Shown here piece by piece: positions 32,131 to 41,913 of a stretch of 64,000 nucleotides of DNA (position 1 is its first letter; every line of letters begins with the position of its first letter). A program made the translations under genes and the position numbers. The notes under the pieces were generated by a model. That model saw only the letters and a program-made list of their open reading frames with translations. It did not search any database and was not told where the DNA came from. The DNA comes from Halorubrum sp. PV6. Its GTDB lineage: Archaea; Halobacteriota; Halobacteria; Halobacteriales; Haloferacaceae. Location of the stretch: positions 806,001-870,000 of the forward strand of contig NZ_CP030064.1 in the NCBI RefSeq assembly GCF_003990725.2. Reading direction: 5' to 3'.

Positions 32131-32628
32131 TCACGCGTCGGGCGTCACGCGCAGTCGCAGCGTTAGATCTGCGCCGTTCGCGAGCGCGGCAACGAGGTCG
32201 CGGTCGAGGTCGGCCGCGGCGCCGTCGCCGTCGACGAGAATCGTTCGTTCGTCGTCGGTGTAGTCGCTCGTCCGACCGACCATCGAGCGGTCGTCGAGGA
32301 GCGTCAGTTCCGGATCGCCGCGGCCCGTGATCGTCTCGCTGAACTCGCTTTCCCCCGCCTCGACCACGAGCGTCGCCTCGATGGTCGCGTTCGGGTCCCG
32401 GCAGGCCTCACGGAACGCGGGGGCGAAATCGCGGGGGGTTCGGTCGGCCTCGACGCCGACGATGCAGTCGCCCGCGGGGGTGAGCCAGTCGTCGGTCGTG
32501 AGTTCGAACGTGCTGGCGTGGTCGGCGCTGACGTGTTCGTGACCGACGGCGCGAACGACCTCGACGAGGGTGTCGCCCGCGGCGTCCCCGTCGGCGGTCG
32601 GTTCGCTCGTGGCGTCTGCGTCGCTCAT
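32131..32628 (-). CDS. DUF371 family protein
   Basis: 165 aa archaeal protein: VRAVGHEHVSADHASTFELT and the characteristic LTPAGDCIVGVEADRTP, then GDPELTLLDDRSMVGRTSDY. DUF371 is widespread in archaea without known biochemical activity. An acidic ~20-residue N-terminal extension is haloarchaeal. Cytosolic. Confidence 0.88.
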   Translation of the reverse strand: MSDADATSEPTADGDAAGDTLVEVVRAVGHEHVSADHASTFELTTDDWLTPAGDCIVGVEADRTPRDFAPAFREACRDPNATIEATLVVEAGESEFSETITGRGDPELTLLDDRSMVGRTSDYTDDERTILVDGDGAAADLDRDLVAALANGADLTLRLRVTPDA

Positions 32629-32673
32629 ACCTCTCGCTTTCGGCGGCGCGATAAGTGGCTACCGCAATCGCGC

Positions 32674-33504
32674 TCAGACGTCCGCGCCCTCGGCCAGCGC
32701 GGGGATCAGCCGCGCGGGATTCTTCGCGAACACGCGACGCATGAGGTCCTCGGAGACGTCGAGCGTGAGGATCTCCATCACGCCGATGTTCGGGTGGACG
32801 TCCGGCGCGCCCGACCCGAAGAGCACGCGGTCCGGGTGTTCCAAGACGCCGCGTTCGAGGACCTCCCGGTAGCGCACGGCGCTCGTCTCGACGTAGAGTC
32901 GGTCGTACTCGCCCAACAGTCCGAGGGTCTCGTGCATCAGGTCGGCGTCGAGCGGGTACCCGCCGAAACTGGCGAGGACGACGGGCATATCGTAGTCGAG
33001 CAGTTCGCGCTCGACGGCCTCCGGCGGAAACCGCGTGCCGGCGTGGACGATGACGGGCAGGTCGGCGGCCTCCAAGCGGGTGAGCACGTCCTCGTTCGGG
33101 AGCCCGTCGGCGTGGGGGACGAGCGTGAACCCGTGGAAGCGGTCGTCGTAGGAGTACTGCTCGACGTCGTCGGGCCGGGCGTGGTGGTCGTCGCGCTCGG
33201 CACGGAGGTTCCGGATCGCAGAGAGCGGGCCGGTCCCCGGATCGCGGGGGCCGTTGAGTCGGGCGAACGCGACGAATGGGCGGTCGATCGAGAGCCGCGC
33301 GACCGCGTTGTTCGCGCGGAGGTAACTCCGTCCGGGCGCGCGCTGACCGGGGCTCGCGACCGCGCGGACGACGCCGGCCTGCAACATCTCGCGCTCCAGC
33401 AGTTCGGGGGAGATGTCCCGCCCGTGGGTCGCGACCGACGACTCGTCGGGGTCAAGCGTCGCGCGGGTGTCGACGATCCGGAAGTCGTGTTCCAGCCCGA
33501 GCAT
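32674..33504 (-). CDS. Amidohydrolase family 2-like TIM-barrel protein
   Basis: 276 aa. Segments RIVDTRATLDPD, FARLNGPRDPGTG, HGFTLVPHADGLPNED, LPVIVHAGTRFPPEAVEREL, VVLASFGGYPLDADLMHETL and VLFGSGAPDVHPNIGVMEIL follow the amidohydrolase_2 pattern. Several classical metal ligands are changed: the usual N-terminal HxH reads DTR, and GSDxP reads GSGAP. It may therefore be a metal-poor or non-hydrolytic member. Confidence 0.78.
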   Translation of the reverse strand: MLGLEHDFRIVDTRATLDPDESSVATHGRDISPELLEREMLQAGVVRAVASPGQRAPGRSYLRANNAVARLSIDRPFVAFARLNGPRDPGTGPLSAIRNLRAERDDHHARPDDVEQYSYDDRFHGFTLVPHADGLPNEDVLTRLEAADLPVIVHAGTRFPPEAVERELLDYDMPVVLASFGGYPLDADLMHETLGLLGEYDRLYVETSAVRYREVLERGVLEHPDRVLFGSGAPDVHPNIGVMEILTLDVSEDLMRRVFAKNPARLIPALAEGADV

Positions 33505-33599
33505 CTACCGACCCGTCTCGGGCGACCCGCATGTGCCTGTCGGTCGCGGTCGTCTCATTGTAGGGGTTGCGGTCGTCTCCCGAGGCGCTTCTTAGGCCC

Positions 33600-34787
33600 T
33601 CACGGCCCAGCAGTCGAGACGATTTTTATTACGTCCCCCTCCGAGAGTTCGCGGTCCTCGCCGATCCGGCGAGCAGAGCGCGCGTCGACCGCGTGGAGAT
33701 ACCCCTCGCCAATGTCGGTGTGGACCGCGTAGGCCAGATCCGGCGGGGTCGCTCCCGACTGCAGGAGAAACGCGTCTGGGAGGACGTTTCCGGTTCCGTC
33801 TGTCCACTTCGAGGCGTCTTGGACGGGGTAGACGGTGATTCGGTCGAGCAGATCGTACACTGCGGCGTTCAGTGCGGTTTGCACGCCCGTCCCCCCGTAT
33901 TGGTCCATCGCCGATCGGATCGCCGCAAGGCCGGTACGCTGGCCGTCCGAGACGTCGCCGACAACGTCGAACGCCTCGTCGCCCGGGTCGTAGTCGACGA
34001 CGCCCGCCTCGGCGGCGCGGCGGAGCCCGAGTTCGCCGTCGGCCGTCGCTGGAATAACCGGCTTGTCGGTCCCGTCTCTGAGCCGGTCGACCGCGCCCTC
34101 CGGCGCCGCGTCGACTTTGTTCGCCACGACGACGATCGGTTTCGTCCGCCGCCGGATCGCCCGCGCGAGCGCCTCGCGGTCGGCCTCGGTCCAGGCCTGC
34201 GGGTCTTCCGGGTACTCCAGCCCGCGCAGGACGGCCGTCACGTCGTGCTCCGTCGCGCCGAACCCGGTCAGCAGGTCGGTGACCGCCGCCTCCAAGTCGA
34301 AGTCGGGCGAGCGCGACTGTCGCTCGACGCCCTCCCAGTTGCGCTCGACGATCCCCGCGAGCCACAGGTCCATCTCCTCCTCGATGAAGTCGACGTCGTC
34401 GAGGGGGTCGTGCGCGCCGACCTCGACCGGCTCGCCCTCCGCGTTCGTCGCGCCGGAGGCGTCGACGACGTTGAGGACGACGTCCGCGTTCGTCAACTCG
34501 TCGAGGAACTGGTTGCCGAGGCCCTTCCCCTCGTGGGCGCCCGGAACGAGCCCCGCCACGTCGAGGAGTTCGACGGGGACGTACCGCTTCCCGTCGCGGC
34601 AGTTCTCGGCGCCGCACCGCTCCTCGCGGTCGAGACAGGGACACTCCGTGCGGACGTGTGTCACCCCGCGGTTGGCGTCGATGGTCGTGAACGGGTAGTT
34701 CGCCACGTCGACGTCGGCCATCGTGGCGGCGGTATAAAAGGTGGACTTGCCGGCGTTCGGCTTGCCCGCGAGCGCGACCGTTATCAT
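33600..34787 (-). CDS. ychF: YchF/Ola1-type P-loop ATPase with TGS domain
   Basis: 395 aa of the Obg-related superfamily. G1 GKPNAGKST is at residues 8-16, G3 DVAGLVPGAHEGKGLG and the G4-like VVANKVDAAPEG. A TGS domain closes the protein (AYAVHTDIGEGYLHAVDARS). Archaeal members carry the cysteine-rich insert CPCLDREERCGAENC, seen here. The family binds ribosomes; substrate preference ATP versus GTP cannot be read reliably from the sequence. Confidence 0.9.
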   Translation of the reverse strand: MITVALAGKPNAGKSTFYTAATMADVDVANYPFTTIDANRGVTHVRTECPCLDREERCGAENCRDGKRYVPVELLDVAGLVPGAHEGKGLGNQFLDELTNADVVLNVVDASGATNAEGEPVEVGAHDPLDDVDFIEEEMDLWLAGIVERNWEGVERQSRSPDFDLEAAVTDLLTGFGATEHDVTAVLRGLEYPEDPQAWTEADREALARAIRRRTKPIVVVANKVDAAPEGAVDRLRDGTDKPVIPATADGELGLRRAAEAGVVDYDPGDEAFDVVGDVSDGQRTGLAAIRSAMDQYGGTGVQTALNAAVYDLLDRITVYPVQDASKWTDGTGNVLPDAFLLQSGATPPDLAYAVHTDIGEGYLHAVDARSARRIGEDRELSEGDVIKIVSTAGP

Positions 34788-34874
34788 GGTCGTGCGTCGC
34801 GGCCCCGTAAAAAGCGCCTTTCGGTCGGACGCGACGACCGCGTCGTCGCTATCGGCGACCGACCGGACGGTATC

Positions 34875-35984
34875 TCACTTCCGCGCGATGATCCGCAGCA
34901 CGTCCTCGTCGGCCAGCTCGTGGCCCTTCCCGACCTGCTGGTCGTCGTGTTTCGCGCTCGTCCCCGAGACGCGCGCGAACTTGAATCGCTCGTCGAACTC
35001 GCCGCCGATCTTCGTACAGGCATCGCCGACGGTGTCGCCCTCGAACAAGATCAGCGGCTCCTCGTAGTCGACGCCGCGACCGGGCTTGTCCATGTAAATT
35101 CGGATGAGACCGAGCTCCTCCCAGAGGCGCTCTCTGAGCCCGTCGAGCCCGAGCTCCTTCTCGGCCGAGATGAAGAGCACGTCGTCGGGGTCGAGGTCGC
35201 GCTCGCGGAGTTCCTCCTTGACCGTCGGCAAGTAGCTCTTGTCGATGAGGTCCGCCTTGTTGACGGAGACCATCGAAGGGAGGTACTCGCGGTTGTCCAT
35301 CACGGCGTCGACCAGCTCGTCGATAGTCAGATCGTGGGGGATGGTCACCTTGGCGTTGACGTAGCCGTACTCGCGGAGGACCTGCTTGACCGTCCCCTCG
35401 TCGAGGCTCACGTCGTCGCTCATCGTCACCCCGATGCCGTCTTTGTGCGTCTTTCGGATGTTGATGTTCGGCGGCTCCGTGTCGAGGCGGATGTTCGTGT
35501 TGTACAGCTCCTCGCGGAGTCGGTCGTACTGCTCGATTTCGAACACCGAGAGCATAAACACGACCAGATCGGCGGTTCGAACCACGGACAACACCTCCTT
35601 CCCGCCGCCGCGTCCGCCGGCGGCGCCCTCGATCAGTCCGGGCACGTCCAATATCTGGATGTTCGCGCCGCGGTACTGCAGCATACCGGGGTTGACGTCG
35701 AGGGTCGTGAACTCGTAGGAGCCGACCTCGCTGTCGGCGTTGGTCAAGGCGTTGATGAGGGTGGACTTCCCCACGCTCGGGAACCCGACGAGCGCGACCG
35801 TGGCGTCCCCGTGTTTCTCGACGGCGTACCCGTGGCCGCCGCCGGCGGAGGACTGGTTTTCCAGTTTCTCCTTTTTTTCCGCGAGCTTCGCCTTCAGTCG
35901 CCCGACGTGAGCCTCCGTGGCCTTGTTGTAGGGCGTGTTGGCGATCTCCTCGCGGAGGTCCTCTATCTCCTCTTCCAGTCCCAT
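34875..35984 (-). CDS. drg: DRG-family GTP-binding protein
   Basis: 369 aa. A basic helical N-terminus (AHVGRLKAKLAEKKEKLENQ), G1 GFPSVGKS at 67-74, G3 DVPGLIEGAAGGRGGGKEVL, a mid-domain S5D2L-type insertion and C-terminal TGS domain (IRIYMDKPGRGVDYEEPLIL) are all DRG hallmarks. It is a ribosome-associated translational GTPase conserved across archaea and eukaryotes. ATG 35984 chosen over the open extension to 36107. It neighbours the related ychF on the same strand. Confidence 0.93.
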   Translation of the reverse strand: MGLEEEIEDLREEIANTPYNKATEAHVGRLKAKLAEKKEKLENQSSAGGGHGYAVEKHGDATVALVGFPSVGKSTLINALTNADSEVGSYEFTTLDVNPGMLQYRGANIQILDVPGLIEGAAGGRGGGKEVLSVVRTADLVVFMLSVFEIEQYDRLREELYNTNIRLDTEPPNINIRKTHKDGIGVTMSDDVSLDEGTVKQVLREYGYVNAKVTIPHDLTIDELVDAVMDNREYLPSMVSVNKADLIDKSYLPTVKEELRERDLDPDDVLFISAEKELGLDGLRERLWEELGLIRIYMDKPGRGVDYEEPLILFEGDTVGDACTKIGGEFDERFKFARVSGTSAKHDDQQVGKGHELADEDVLRIIARK

Positions 35985-36143
35985 TATGCTACTGTCGGCC
36001 GTTCGGCTCGTTAAAGGTGTTCCTTCCGCCTCGCAGCCGAGTCGTCGGGTTCGCCGGCTTGCGGGAGACCCGAGTCGAACGGGCTGGAAACGGTGATATT
36101 TCGACACGATTATCCCGAGGGATCGTGAGAGTTGACACGTCGA

Positions 36144-36344
36144 ATGCCCGATCCGACGATCCTCCGTGACAGCACGCAGATCGTCCTCCCTCGTTGCGCG
36201 CTCGACGGGTTACGAGACGGGGTCTGCGAGCGATTCACGGTGACGATTGTCGAAACCGATGACCACTACCGGATCATCGGGAGTCCGGTCGAAATCAAGG
36301 CCGCGAGCAACTTCCTCGCGCGGAACGGCGTCGCGGTCGCCTGA
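36144..36344 (+). CDS. Small haloarchaeal protein (VNG_1110C-like)
   Basis: 66 aa: MPDPTILRDSTQIVLPRCAL, then FTVTIVETDDHYRIIGSPVE and IKAASNFLARNGVAVA. I recall this as the VNG_1110C-type conserved haloarchaeal family with unknown role. It is an alpha-beta mini-protein, possibly nucleic-acid or protein binding. ATG 36144 preferred over the one four codons earlier. Confidence 0.78.
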   Translation: MPDPTILRDSTQIVLPRCALDGLRDGVCERFTVTIVETDDHYRIIGSPVEIKAASNFLARNGVAVA

Positions 36345-36500
36345 CTGCCCCTACCGACCGACTCTGCCGCTCGATCGTACTCCTCGTCGCTCTTCGTCGC
36401 TCCTAAAAATCTCACCAGCAGCAGGAGAACTCGTCGAATCAGCCGGCCGCCTGCCCGTCGAACCGTCCAAAGTCGGCGTCCCGCCGAACGCGCCGACGAC

Positions 36501-36953
36501 TTACCCGATGACGCCGACGAGCAGCTGTGCCACGATGAGCACGAGGAACAGCAGTCCGGCCGCGAACGACCCGGCCGCGACGCCGTGCGCGTTCCCGAGG
36601 CCACGCCCGCGGGCGCCGAAGTAGGCGCCGAAGAAGACGAAGCCGGCGATCAACAGCGCGACCGCGGCGTACACGAGGGTGAGCAGACTCCCGGAGAGCC
36701 CTTCCGGCACGCCGAAGCTCCCGACCGCGAGGAGCGCGACCGCGCCGATACCGACCGTGATCAGGATAAACGAGATCGCCCAGGTTATCGGTTTCTGGGC
36801 GACCTCGCTGAGGGTGCCGGTGATCGCATCGTACCTGCTGATCGATCCGGCGCCTGGGGCGGTGCGTTTCGCGCCGATCTGCGCGACGGCGACGAAGGTG
36901 CCCACGACGAGCAGCCCCATCAGTGCCGTACTCAAGAGCGTGAGTGAGACCAT
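36501..36953 (-). CDS. Four-helix membrane protein next to cox genes, unknown
   Basis: 150 aa, strongly hydrophobic: LLSTALMGLLVVGTFVAVAQ, WAISFILITVGIGAVALLAV, LTLVYAAVALLIAGFVFFGA and AAGLLFLVLIVAQLLVGVIG. The spacing of a short loop GARGRGLGNAHGVA between helices 3 and 4 is the only polar landmark. It lies divergent from coxB across a 353-bp gap, so shared regulation with the oxidase is possible. No family name recalled with confidence. Confidence 0.7.
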   Translation of the reverse strand: MVSLTLLSTALMGLLVVGTFVAVAQIGAKRTAPGAGSISRYDAITGTLSEVAQKPITWAISFILITVGIGAVALLAVGSFGVPEGLSGSLLTLVYAAVALLIAGFVFFGAYFGARGRGLGNAHGVAAGSFAAGLLFLVLIVAQLLVGVIG

Positions 36954-37306
36954 GGTGAGTTCGTTGTAAGCAGGTCCGTTCCCGCGTACAAATAGCCTTC
37001 GTATGTTGTGCCGGTCGACTTCCCGTACGCTGTGCCGGTCGACTTCCCATACGCTGTGCCCGTCGGCTCGTCCGCGCTGCCGACAGCCCCTCGACTGTGC
37101 TACCGGCCGATTCGACCGCCCCGCTCACCACACGGGCTGTCAGCACCCCCGGCGGCGACGCTGGGCGACTCACGGGCGAGTTACGCTTTCGCAGTGATAC
37201 GTTGGCCGGGCGCTACTGTGGCTGTTTCAGGGGGTCACGCCGCGGCCATTCACACAAGAGTTAACTGCGCCTTCGCCAAGGAGTAGACAAGAGCAAAGAG
37301 ACGAAC
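36954..37306. other. 353-bp intergenic region between divergent membrane gene and coxB
   Basis: Holds the 24-bp tandem repeat (37008-37067) and GC-rich filler. Just before coxB there is a gagttaac TATA-like element near 37258-37265 and a purine-rich aagagcaaagagacgaac leader (about 37288-37305). No ORF with credible composition. Confidence 0.6.
37008..37067. repeat. 24-bp tandem repeat upstream of coxB
   Basis: tgtgccggtcgacttcccgtacgc is a single 24-nt unit at 37008-37031 (printed here only as tgtgccggtcgacttc... with key differences): the second copy 37032-37055 differs by one base (cccg to ccca), and a degenerate third begins tgtgcccgtcgg at 37056. It lies about 250 bp before coxB. Confidence 0.8.
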
Positions 37307-38095
37307 ATGATAGACACACTTATCCTGCAACAGGGGAGCGACTGGCGCGCGCAGGCGGAGGTCTTCGACGAGATTTTCTTCGTCTTCCTCGCGCTGGGAA
37401 CGCTGGTCGGAACGGTCGTCGTCGCGTACACGCTGTGGAACGTGTACAAGTACCGCGACGACGGCGGCGAACCCAGAGAGGGGTTCGACGCGCCACAGGT
37501 CGGCGAGCTCCCGACGGGACAGGGCGGTCCGAAAGCAAAGAAGCTCTTCCTCTCCTTCGGGTTGAGCGCCATCGTCGTCATCAGCCTCGTCGTGTACGCG
37601 TACGGGATCCTCCTGTACGTCGAAGACGGCCCGGATGCGGAGGGTGACAACATCGAGATCATGGTCGAAGGCTACCAGTACGGCTGGGACTTCGAGTACC
37701 CCAACGGCCACAGCACGACCGGTGAACTGACCGTGCCCGCCGACACGCGGATCGACATCACAGTGACCTCACGGGACGTGTGGCACAACTTTGGCTCGTC
37801 GGACTTACGGATCAAGTCCGACGCCATCCCCGGAGACACCAACACCAACTGGTTCTCCGTAAGTTCCGAAGAGGTCCAGGCGCAGGGCGGCGAAGCCACG
37901 TACATGATCGAGTGCTTCGAGCTCTGCGGACCCGGCCACTCCGCGATGAAAGGACAGATCACCGTCATCCCGCAAGACGAGTGGGAAGAGTGGTACGAGG
38001 GAACCGGTAGCAGCGACGCCAACGTCGAAGGCGGCGTCGGTACCGACAGTCCCGCACGCGTTAGCGGGGCGGCGCTCGGAGGTGTGAGCGCATGA
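37307..38095 (+). CDS. coxB: Cytochrome c oxidase subunit II (CuA-containing)
   Basis: 262 aa. Two membrane helices (about 21-45 and 82-104) are followed by an outside cupredoxin domain. CuA ligands are complete: His160, Cys203, Glu205, Cys207, His211 and Met214 (VWHNFG ... [16 protein letters not shown]). Presence of CuA suggests the electron donor is a small blue-copper protein such as halocyanin. One is encoded at 43831-44355. It overlaps coxAC by 4 nt (ATGA). The last ~25 residues form an Ala/Gly-rich tail. Confidence 0.95.
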   Translation: MIDTLILQQGSDWRAQAEVFDEIFFVFLALGTLVGTVVVAYTLWNVYKYRDDGGEPREGFDAPQVGELPTGQGGPKAKKLFLSFGLSAIVVISLVVYAYGILLYVEDGPDAEGDNIEIMVEGYQYGWDFEYPNGHSTTGELTVPADTRIDITVTSRDVWHNFGSSDLRIKSDAIPGDTNTNWFSVSSEEVQAQGGEATYMIECFELCGPGHSAMKGQITVIPQDEWEEWYEGTGSSDANVEGGVGTDSPARVSGAALGGVSA

Positions 38096-40590
38096 GCGAA
38101 CTCCCACCGACCACGTCCGTCAAGCGCTGGTTCGTCACGACGAACCACAAAGACATCGGCATCCTCTACACTATCACCGCGCTGTTCTTCCTGCTTTTCG
38201 GCGGGGTGCTCGCGCTGCTCATCCGGATGCAGCTGTGGGACCCGACGAGCCAGATCCTCTCCGGGCTGGCGTACAACGAGGCCGTCACCGCCCACGGGAT
38301 GATCATGGTGTTCTGGTTCCTCTCACCCTTCGGATTCGGGTTCGCGAACTACTTCGTGCCCTTGCAGATCGGTGCCGACGACCTCGCGTTCCCCCGGCTG
38401 AACGCGCTCTCGTACTGGATGTACCTGCTTTCGGGCGTTCTCCTCGGAATCAGCTTCTTCCAGGGCGGCACGCTCAGCGCTGGCTGGACGATGTACGCCC
38501 CGCTGAACATTCCGATGTACACGCCGAGTATCGGGTCCACCGGGGCGGTACTCGCGCTGTTCATGTTCGTCGTCGGCGTCACCGCGTCGACGGTGAACTT
38601 CCTCACGTCGATACACCACTCCCGCGCGGAGGGGATGGGCATCATGGACATGCCGATGTTCACCTGGTCTATCCTCACGACCGCGTGGATGATGCTGTTC
38701 GCGTTCGCGGCGCTGCTCGCTCTCGGACTCATCTTGGCGTCTGACCGGGTCCTCGGCAGCGTGTACTTCTCGGCTACTGAGGGCGGCTCTCTCCTCTGGG
38801 GCCACCTCTTCTGGTTCTTCGGTCACCCCGAGGTGTACATCGTCTTCTTCCCGGCGTTGGGCGTGATGTTGGAGCTGTTCCAGACGTTCTCCGGACGCCG
38901 GCTCGTCGGTCGGAAGTGGGTGATTATCTCCATCTGTCTCATCTCCGTCCAGTCGTTCCTCGTGTGGATGCACCACATGTTCCTGACGACGATCAACCTG
39001 GAGATCAAGACCCTGATGATGGCGACCACCATCGGGATCTCACTCCCCTTCGACCTGCTGGTGTTCTCGCTGATTTACACCCTGATCAAGGGGCGCGTGC
39101 AGTTCACGACGCCGTTCCTCTTCGCGTTCGGGGCGCTGCTGCTGTTCATCCTCGGCGGCATCACCGGGGTGTTCCTCGGCGCGATCGTCCTCGACTACGA
39201 GTTCCGCGGCACCTACTGGGTGGTCGCCCACTTCCACTACGTGATGTTCGGCGGTGCGACCGCGCTGTTCGGCGGGGCCTACTACTGGTTCCCGAAGGTG
39301 ACCGGAAAGATGTACGACGAACTGCTGGGGAAGATCCACTTCGTCATCTTCTTCATCAGTTTCAACATGGTGTACTTCTCGATGTTCCTCGGCTGGGAGA
39401 CCCCCCGCCGCGTCTTCGAGTACAACCCCGAGTTCCAGATCTTCCACCAGTTCGGGACGATCGGAGCCTTCATCCTCGGGTTCTCGTTTTTCATCATGTT
39501 CTACAACTTCGCGAAGTCCTACGTCTCCGGCGAACCCGCCGGCGACAACCCGTGGGACTACTCGCGGACGGCGGAGTGGGCGGTCTCCTCGCCCCCGCCG
39601 CTTGAGAACTGGCCGAACCGCCCCTCGTACGCGTCCGGTAAACTCGAGTTCGTCAAAGACTACGTGCCTGACGGCGGCCCGGCCCTGAAGGCCGACGCCG
39701 ACGGCAACGCGGCGACGGACGGCGGCAGCAGCCACGAAGAACACATCACGAAGTACCCGCACTGGGACGAACACCCGAGCCACGCGAGCATCTGGCCGTT
39801 CGCGCTCTCGTTCGCGCTCGGCGTGATGCTGCTCGGGCTCTCCGGGTTCAGCGAGGCGCTGTCGTTCGCCGTCGGTGAGTCGCTCGCAGACACCACGCTC
39901 ACCGTCTCGAACCCGGTGTACCCCATCCTCGTCCTCGTCGGGATGGCCGGGCTGATCTGGACCGGCGTGAAGTGGGGGCTCGAAGACTTCTACGCCCCGC
40001 CCAGCGAGTTCGCCGAGCGGTGGCCCTTCGAGGGCGTCGAGAAGGTGAAACTGGGCATGTGGTTCTTCATCGCGTCAGACGTGATCGTCTTCGGCGCGTT
40101 CCTCTCCGCGGCCATCTTCGTCCGGTACAACGCCGGCTGGATGACGTGGCAGCCGCTGACGGAGTCGCTGCCCGGCCTCATCAACACGTTCGTGCTGATC
40201 ACCTCCTCGTTCACGGTGATCCTCGCGCTGGTCGCGGCCCACCGGAACAGCCGTCAGGGGCTCCTCGCGTCGCTCGGGAGCACGATCCTGCTCGGATTCG
40301 TGTTCCTCGGGATCAAGATGTGGGAGTGGCACCACGAGATCTACGACGTGGGAGTCCGCCTCGCACAGAACCCGTACGGCGACCCGGTTCAGGCGTCGAT
40401 CTACTACGTGACGACCGGGCTCCACGGGATCCACGTGGTGATCGGACTGGTAGTCGCCATCTTCCTGTTCGTCAGGGCCTACCAGGGACACTACCTAGAC
40501 GACGAGCGGCCGATCGAGTACTTCGGCCTCTACTGGCACTTCGTCGACATCGTCTGGGTGTTCATCTTCCCGCTGTTCTACCTCTTCTGA
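38092..40590 (+). CDS. coxAC: Fused cytochrome c oxidase subunits I and III (CoxAC)
   Basis: 832 aa. Residues 1-~510 are the heme-copper subunit [21 protein letters not shown] near 64, CuB His245 cross-linked Tyr249 ([14 protein letters not shown]), WMHHMF, and the heme ligands His380 and His382 ([10 protein letters not shown]). An acidic linker (about 510-560) joins a subunit III domain (about 560-832) ending in [20 protein letters not shown]. Fusion of I and III is known in haloarchaea. Terminal oxidase in the cytoplasmic membrane; proton pumping is expected. Confidence 0.95.
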   Translation: MSELPPTTSVKRWFVTTNHKDIGILYTITALFFLLFGGVLALLIRMQLWDPTSQILSGLAYNEAVTAHGMIMVFWFLSPFGFGFANYFVPLQIGADDLAFPRLNALSYWMYLLSGVLLGISFFQGGTLSAGWTMYAPLNIPMYTPSIGSTGAVLALFMFVVGVTASTVNFLTSIHHSRAEGMGIMDMPMFTWSILTTAWMMLFAFAALLALGLILASDRVLGSVYFSATEGGSLLWGHLFWFFGHPEVYIVFFPALGVMLELFQTFSGRRLVGRKWVIISICLISVQSFLVWMHHMFLTTINLEIKTLMMATTIGISLPFDLLVFSLIYTLIKGRVQFTTPFLFAFGALLLFILGGITGVFLGAIVLDYEFRGTYWVVAHFHYVMFGGATALFGGAYYWFPKVTGKMYDELLGKIHFVIFFISFNMVYFSMFLGWETPRRVFEYNPEFQIFHQFGTIGAFILGFSFFIMFYNFAKSYVSGEPAGDNPWDYSRTAEWAVSSPPPLENWPNRPSYASGKLEFVKDYVPDGGPALKADADGNAATDGGSSHEEHITKYPHWDEHPSHASIWPFALSFALGVMLLGLSGFSEALSFAVGESLADTTLTVSNPVYPILVLVGMAGLIWTGVKWGLEDFYAPPSEFAERWPFEGVEKVKLGMWFFIASDVIVFGAFLSAAIFVRYNAGWMTWQPLTESLPGLINTFVLITSSFTVILALVAAHRNSRQGLLASLGSTILLGFVFLGIKMWEWHHEIYDVGVRLAQNPYGDPVQASIYYVTTGLHGIHVVIGLVVAIFLFVRAYQGHYLDDERPIEYFGLYWHFVDIVWVFIFPLFYLF

Positions 40591-40700
40591 GGTAGCCGCC
40601 GACCCGGCTCGTTTTTCATTTCGTTCGCGTTTTGAGACGCCTCCCTCACAGCGGCGCGTCTCCTCGGAGCGTTTATGTGGCCGAGTCGCCGAACACGGGT

Positions 40701-40847
40701 ATGTTCGGTGTGCCGACCGGCGAATTCCTGATCGGTATCGGGTTCGCGCTCGCCGGCGTGGGGACCTGGTTTATTGGGCTCGGCGTCGCGTACCTCCTGT
40801 ACCGTCGCTGGCGCGGTGACGGCCCCCGCGAAAAGTACGACGAGTAA
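40701..40847 (+). CDS. Single-helix mini-protein downstream of coxAC
   Basis: 48 aa: MFGVPTGEFLIGIGFALAGV then GTWFIGLGVAYLLYRRWRGD and an acidic end. It has one or two hydrophobic helices with positive-inside RRWR. Its position after coxAC (110 bp) and size suggest an accessory oxidase or membrane peptide. A TATA-like gcgtttatgtg (40669-40679) about 27 bp upstream suggests its own promoter. No family recognised. Confidence 0.6.
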   Translation: MFGVPTGEFLIGIGFALAGVGTWFIGLGVAYLLYRRWRGDGPREKYDE

Positions 40848-40908
40848 CACGACAAGTAACCCGTTCCGGTTCGGTCACGTTTTTGAGGGCGCTACTCCGA
40901 GACCCGGT

Positions 40909-41901
40909 ATGACAGCGACGGCACTCGTCATCGGCGGCACGCGGTTTATCGGTCGGCATACGGTCTCCGACCTGCTCGCGAACGGGTACGAAGTCACCAT
41001 GCTGAATCGCGGCAACCACGAGAACCCCTTCGCCGACGACGGCCGGGTGACCCACGTCGAAGGCGACCGAAAGACCGAACGCGACCTGCGGACGGCGAAA
41101 CTCTCGGCCGAGCCCGACATCGTGATCGACTGCGTCGCGTACCAGCCGGCCGACGTCGAGACGGCGACCGACGTGTTCGCCGACGTCGACGGCTACGTGT
41201 ACATCTCGTCGGGCGACAGTTACGCGGCCGAATCGATACCCAAACGCGAGGGAGAGACGCCGCTCCGGTCGTGTTCGCCGGAGCAGGCGACCGACGACAC
41301 GTCCGACACCTACGGGAACCGAAAGGCGGAGGGCGACCGTGCGGTCTTCGCGGCCGCCGAGGAGGGCGTCCAGGCGATGGCCGTGCGCCCGTGTATCGTC
41401 TACGGGCCCTACGACTACACGGAACGGCTCGACTACTGGATCGACCGAGTGCTCGCGCACGAGCGCGTCGTCGTCCCCGGCGACGGCCAGAACCTCTGGC
41501 ACCGGGCGTACGTCGAGGACGTGGCCAGCGCGCTCCGGATCGTCGCCGAGCGCGGGGAGGCGGGGCGGGCGTACAACGTCGGCGACCGGCGGGCACTCAC
41601 GCTCGAAGCGACGCTCGAAACCATCGCCGAGGCCGCCGGGACCGACTGCCGGGTCGTCACGGCGAGCGCCGACGCGCTGGCGGCCGGCGGGCTCGAACCG
41701 GACGACTTCGTGTTGTACCGGGACCATCCCCACCTGCTCGACACGTGTGCGCTCGCCGACCTCGGCTGGGAGTCGACGCCGGTCGACGAGGCCATGGCGC
41801 GGACCGTCGCGGAACACCGCGAGGCCGACCGCGACGGCAGCGAGTGGGATCCGGGACGGGAAAACGAGGAACGCGTGTTGGGCGTCAAAGAGACGCTGTA
41901 G
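40909..41901 (+). CDS. NAD-dependent epimerase/reductase (extended SDR)
   Basis: 330 aa. The nucleotide-binding motif IGGTRFIGRHTVSDLLANGY differs from classical GxxGxxG by an R, as in the GGTRFIG epimerase subgroup. An SDR catalytic pair YGNRKAEGD (YxxxK) is present, together with IVYGPYDYTERLDYWIDRVL. The substrate is probably a nucleotide sugar. No sugar-pathway neighbours, so specificity is open. Confidence 0.82.
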   Translation: MTATALVIGGTRFIGRHTVSDLLANGYEVTMLNRGNHENPFADDGRVTHVEGDRKTERDLRTAKLSAEPDIVIDCVAYQPADVETATDVFADVDGYVYISSGDSYAAESIPKREGETPLRSCSPEQATDDTSDTYGNRKAEGDRAVFAAAEEGVQAMAVRPCIVYGPYDYTERLDYWIDRVLAHERVVVPGDGQNLWHRAYVEDVASALRIVAERGEAGRAYNVGDRRALTLEATLETIAEAAGTDCRVVTASADALAAGGLEPDDFVLYRDHPHLLDTCALADLGWESTPVDEAMARTVAEHREADRDGSEWDPGRENEERVLGVKETL

Positions 41902-41913
41902 GTCGCGAGCGAC

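Noticed and set aside
33567-36014. 815-codon plus-strand open frame over ychF and drg
   Set aside because: No recognisable domain and typical antisense composition; both GTPases on the other strand are unambiguous.
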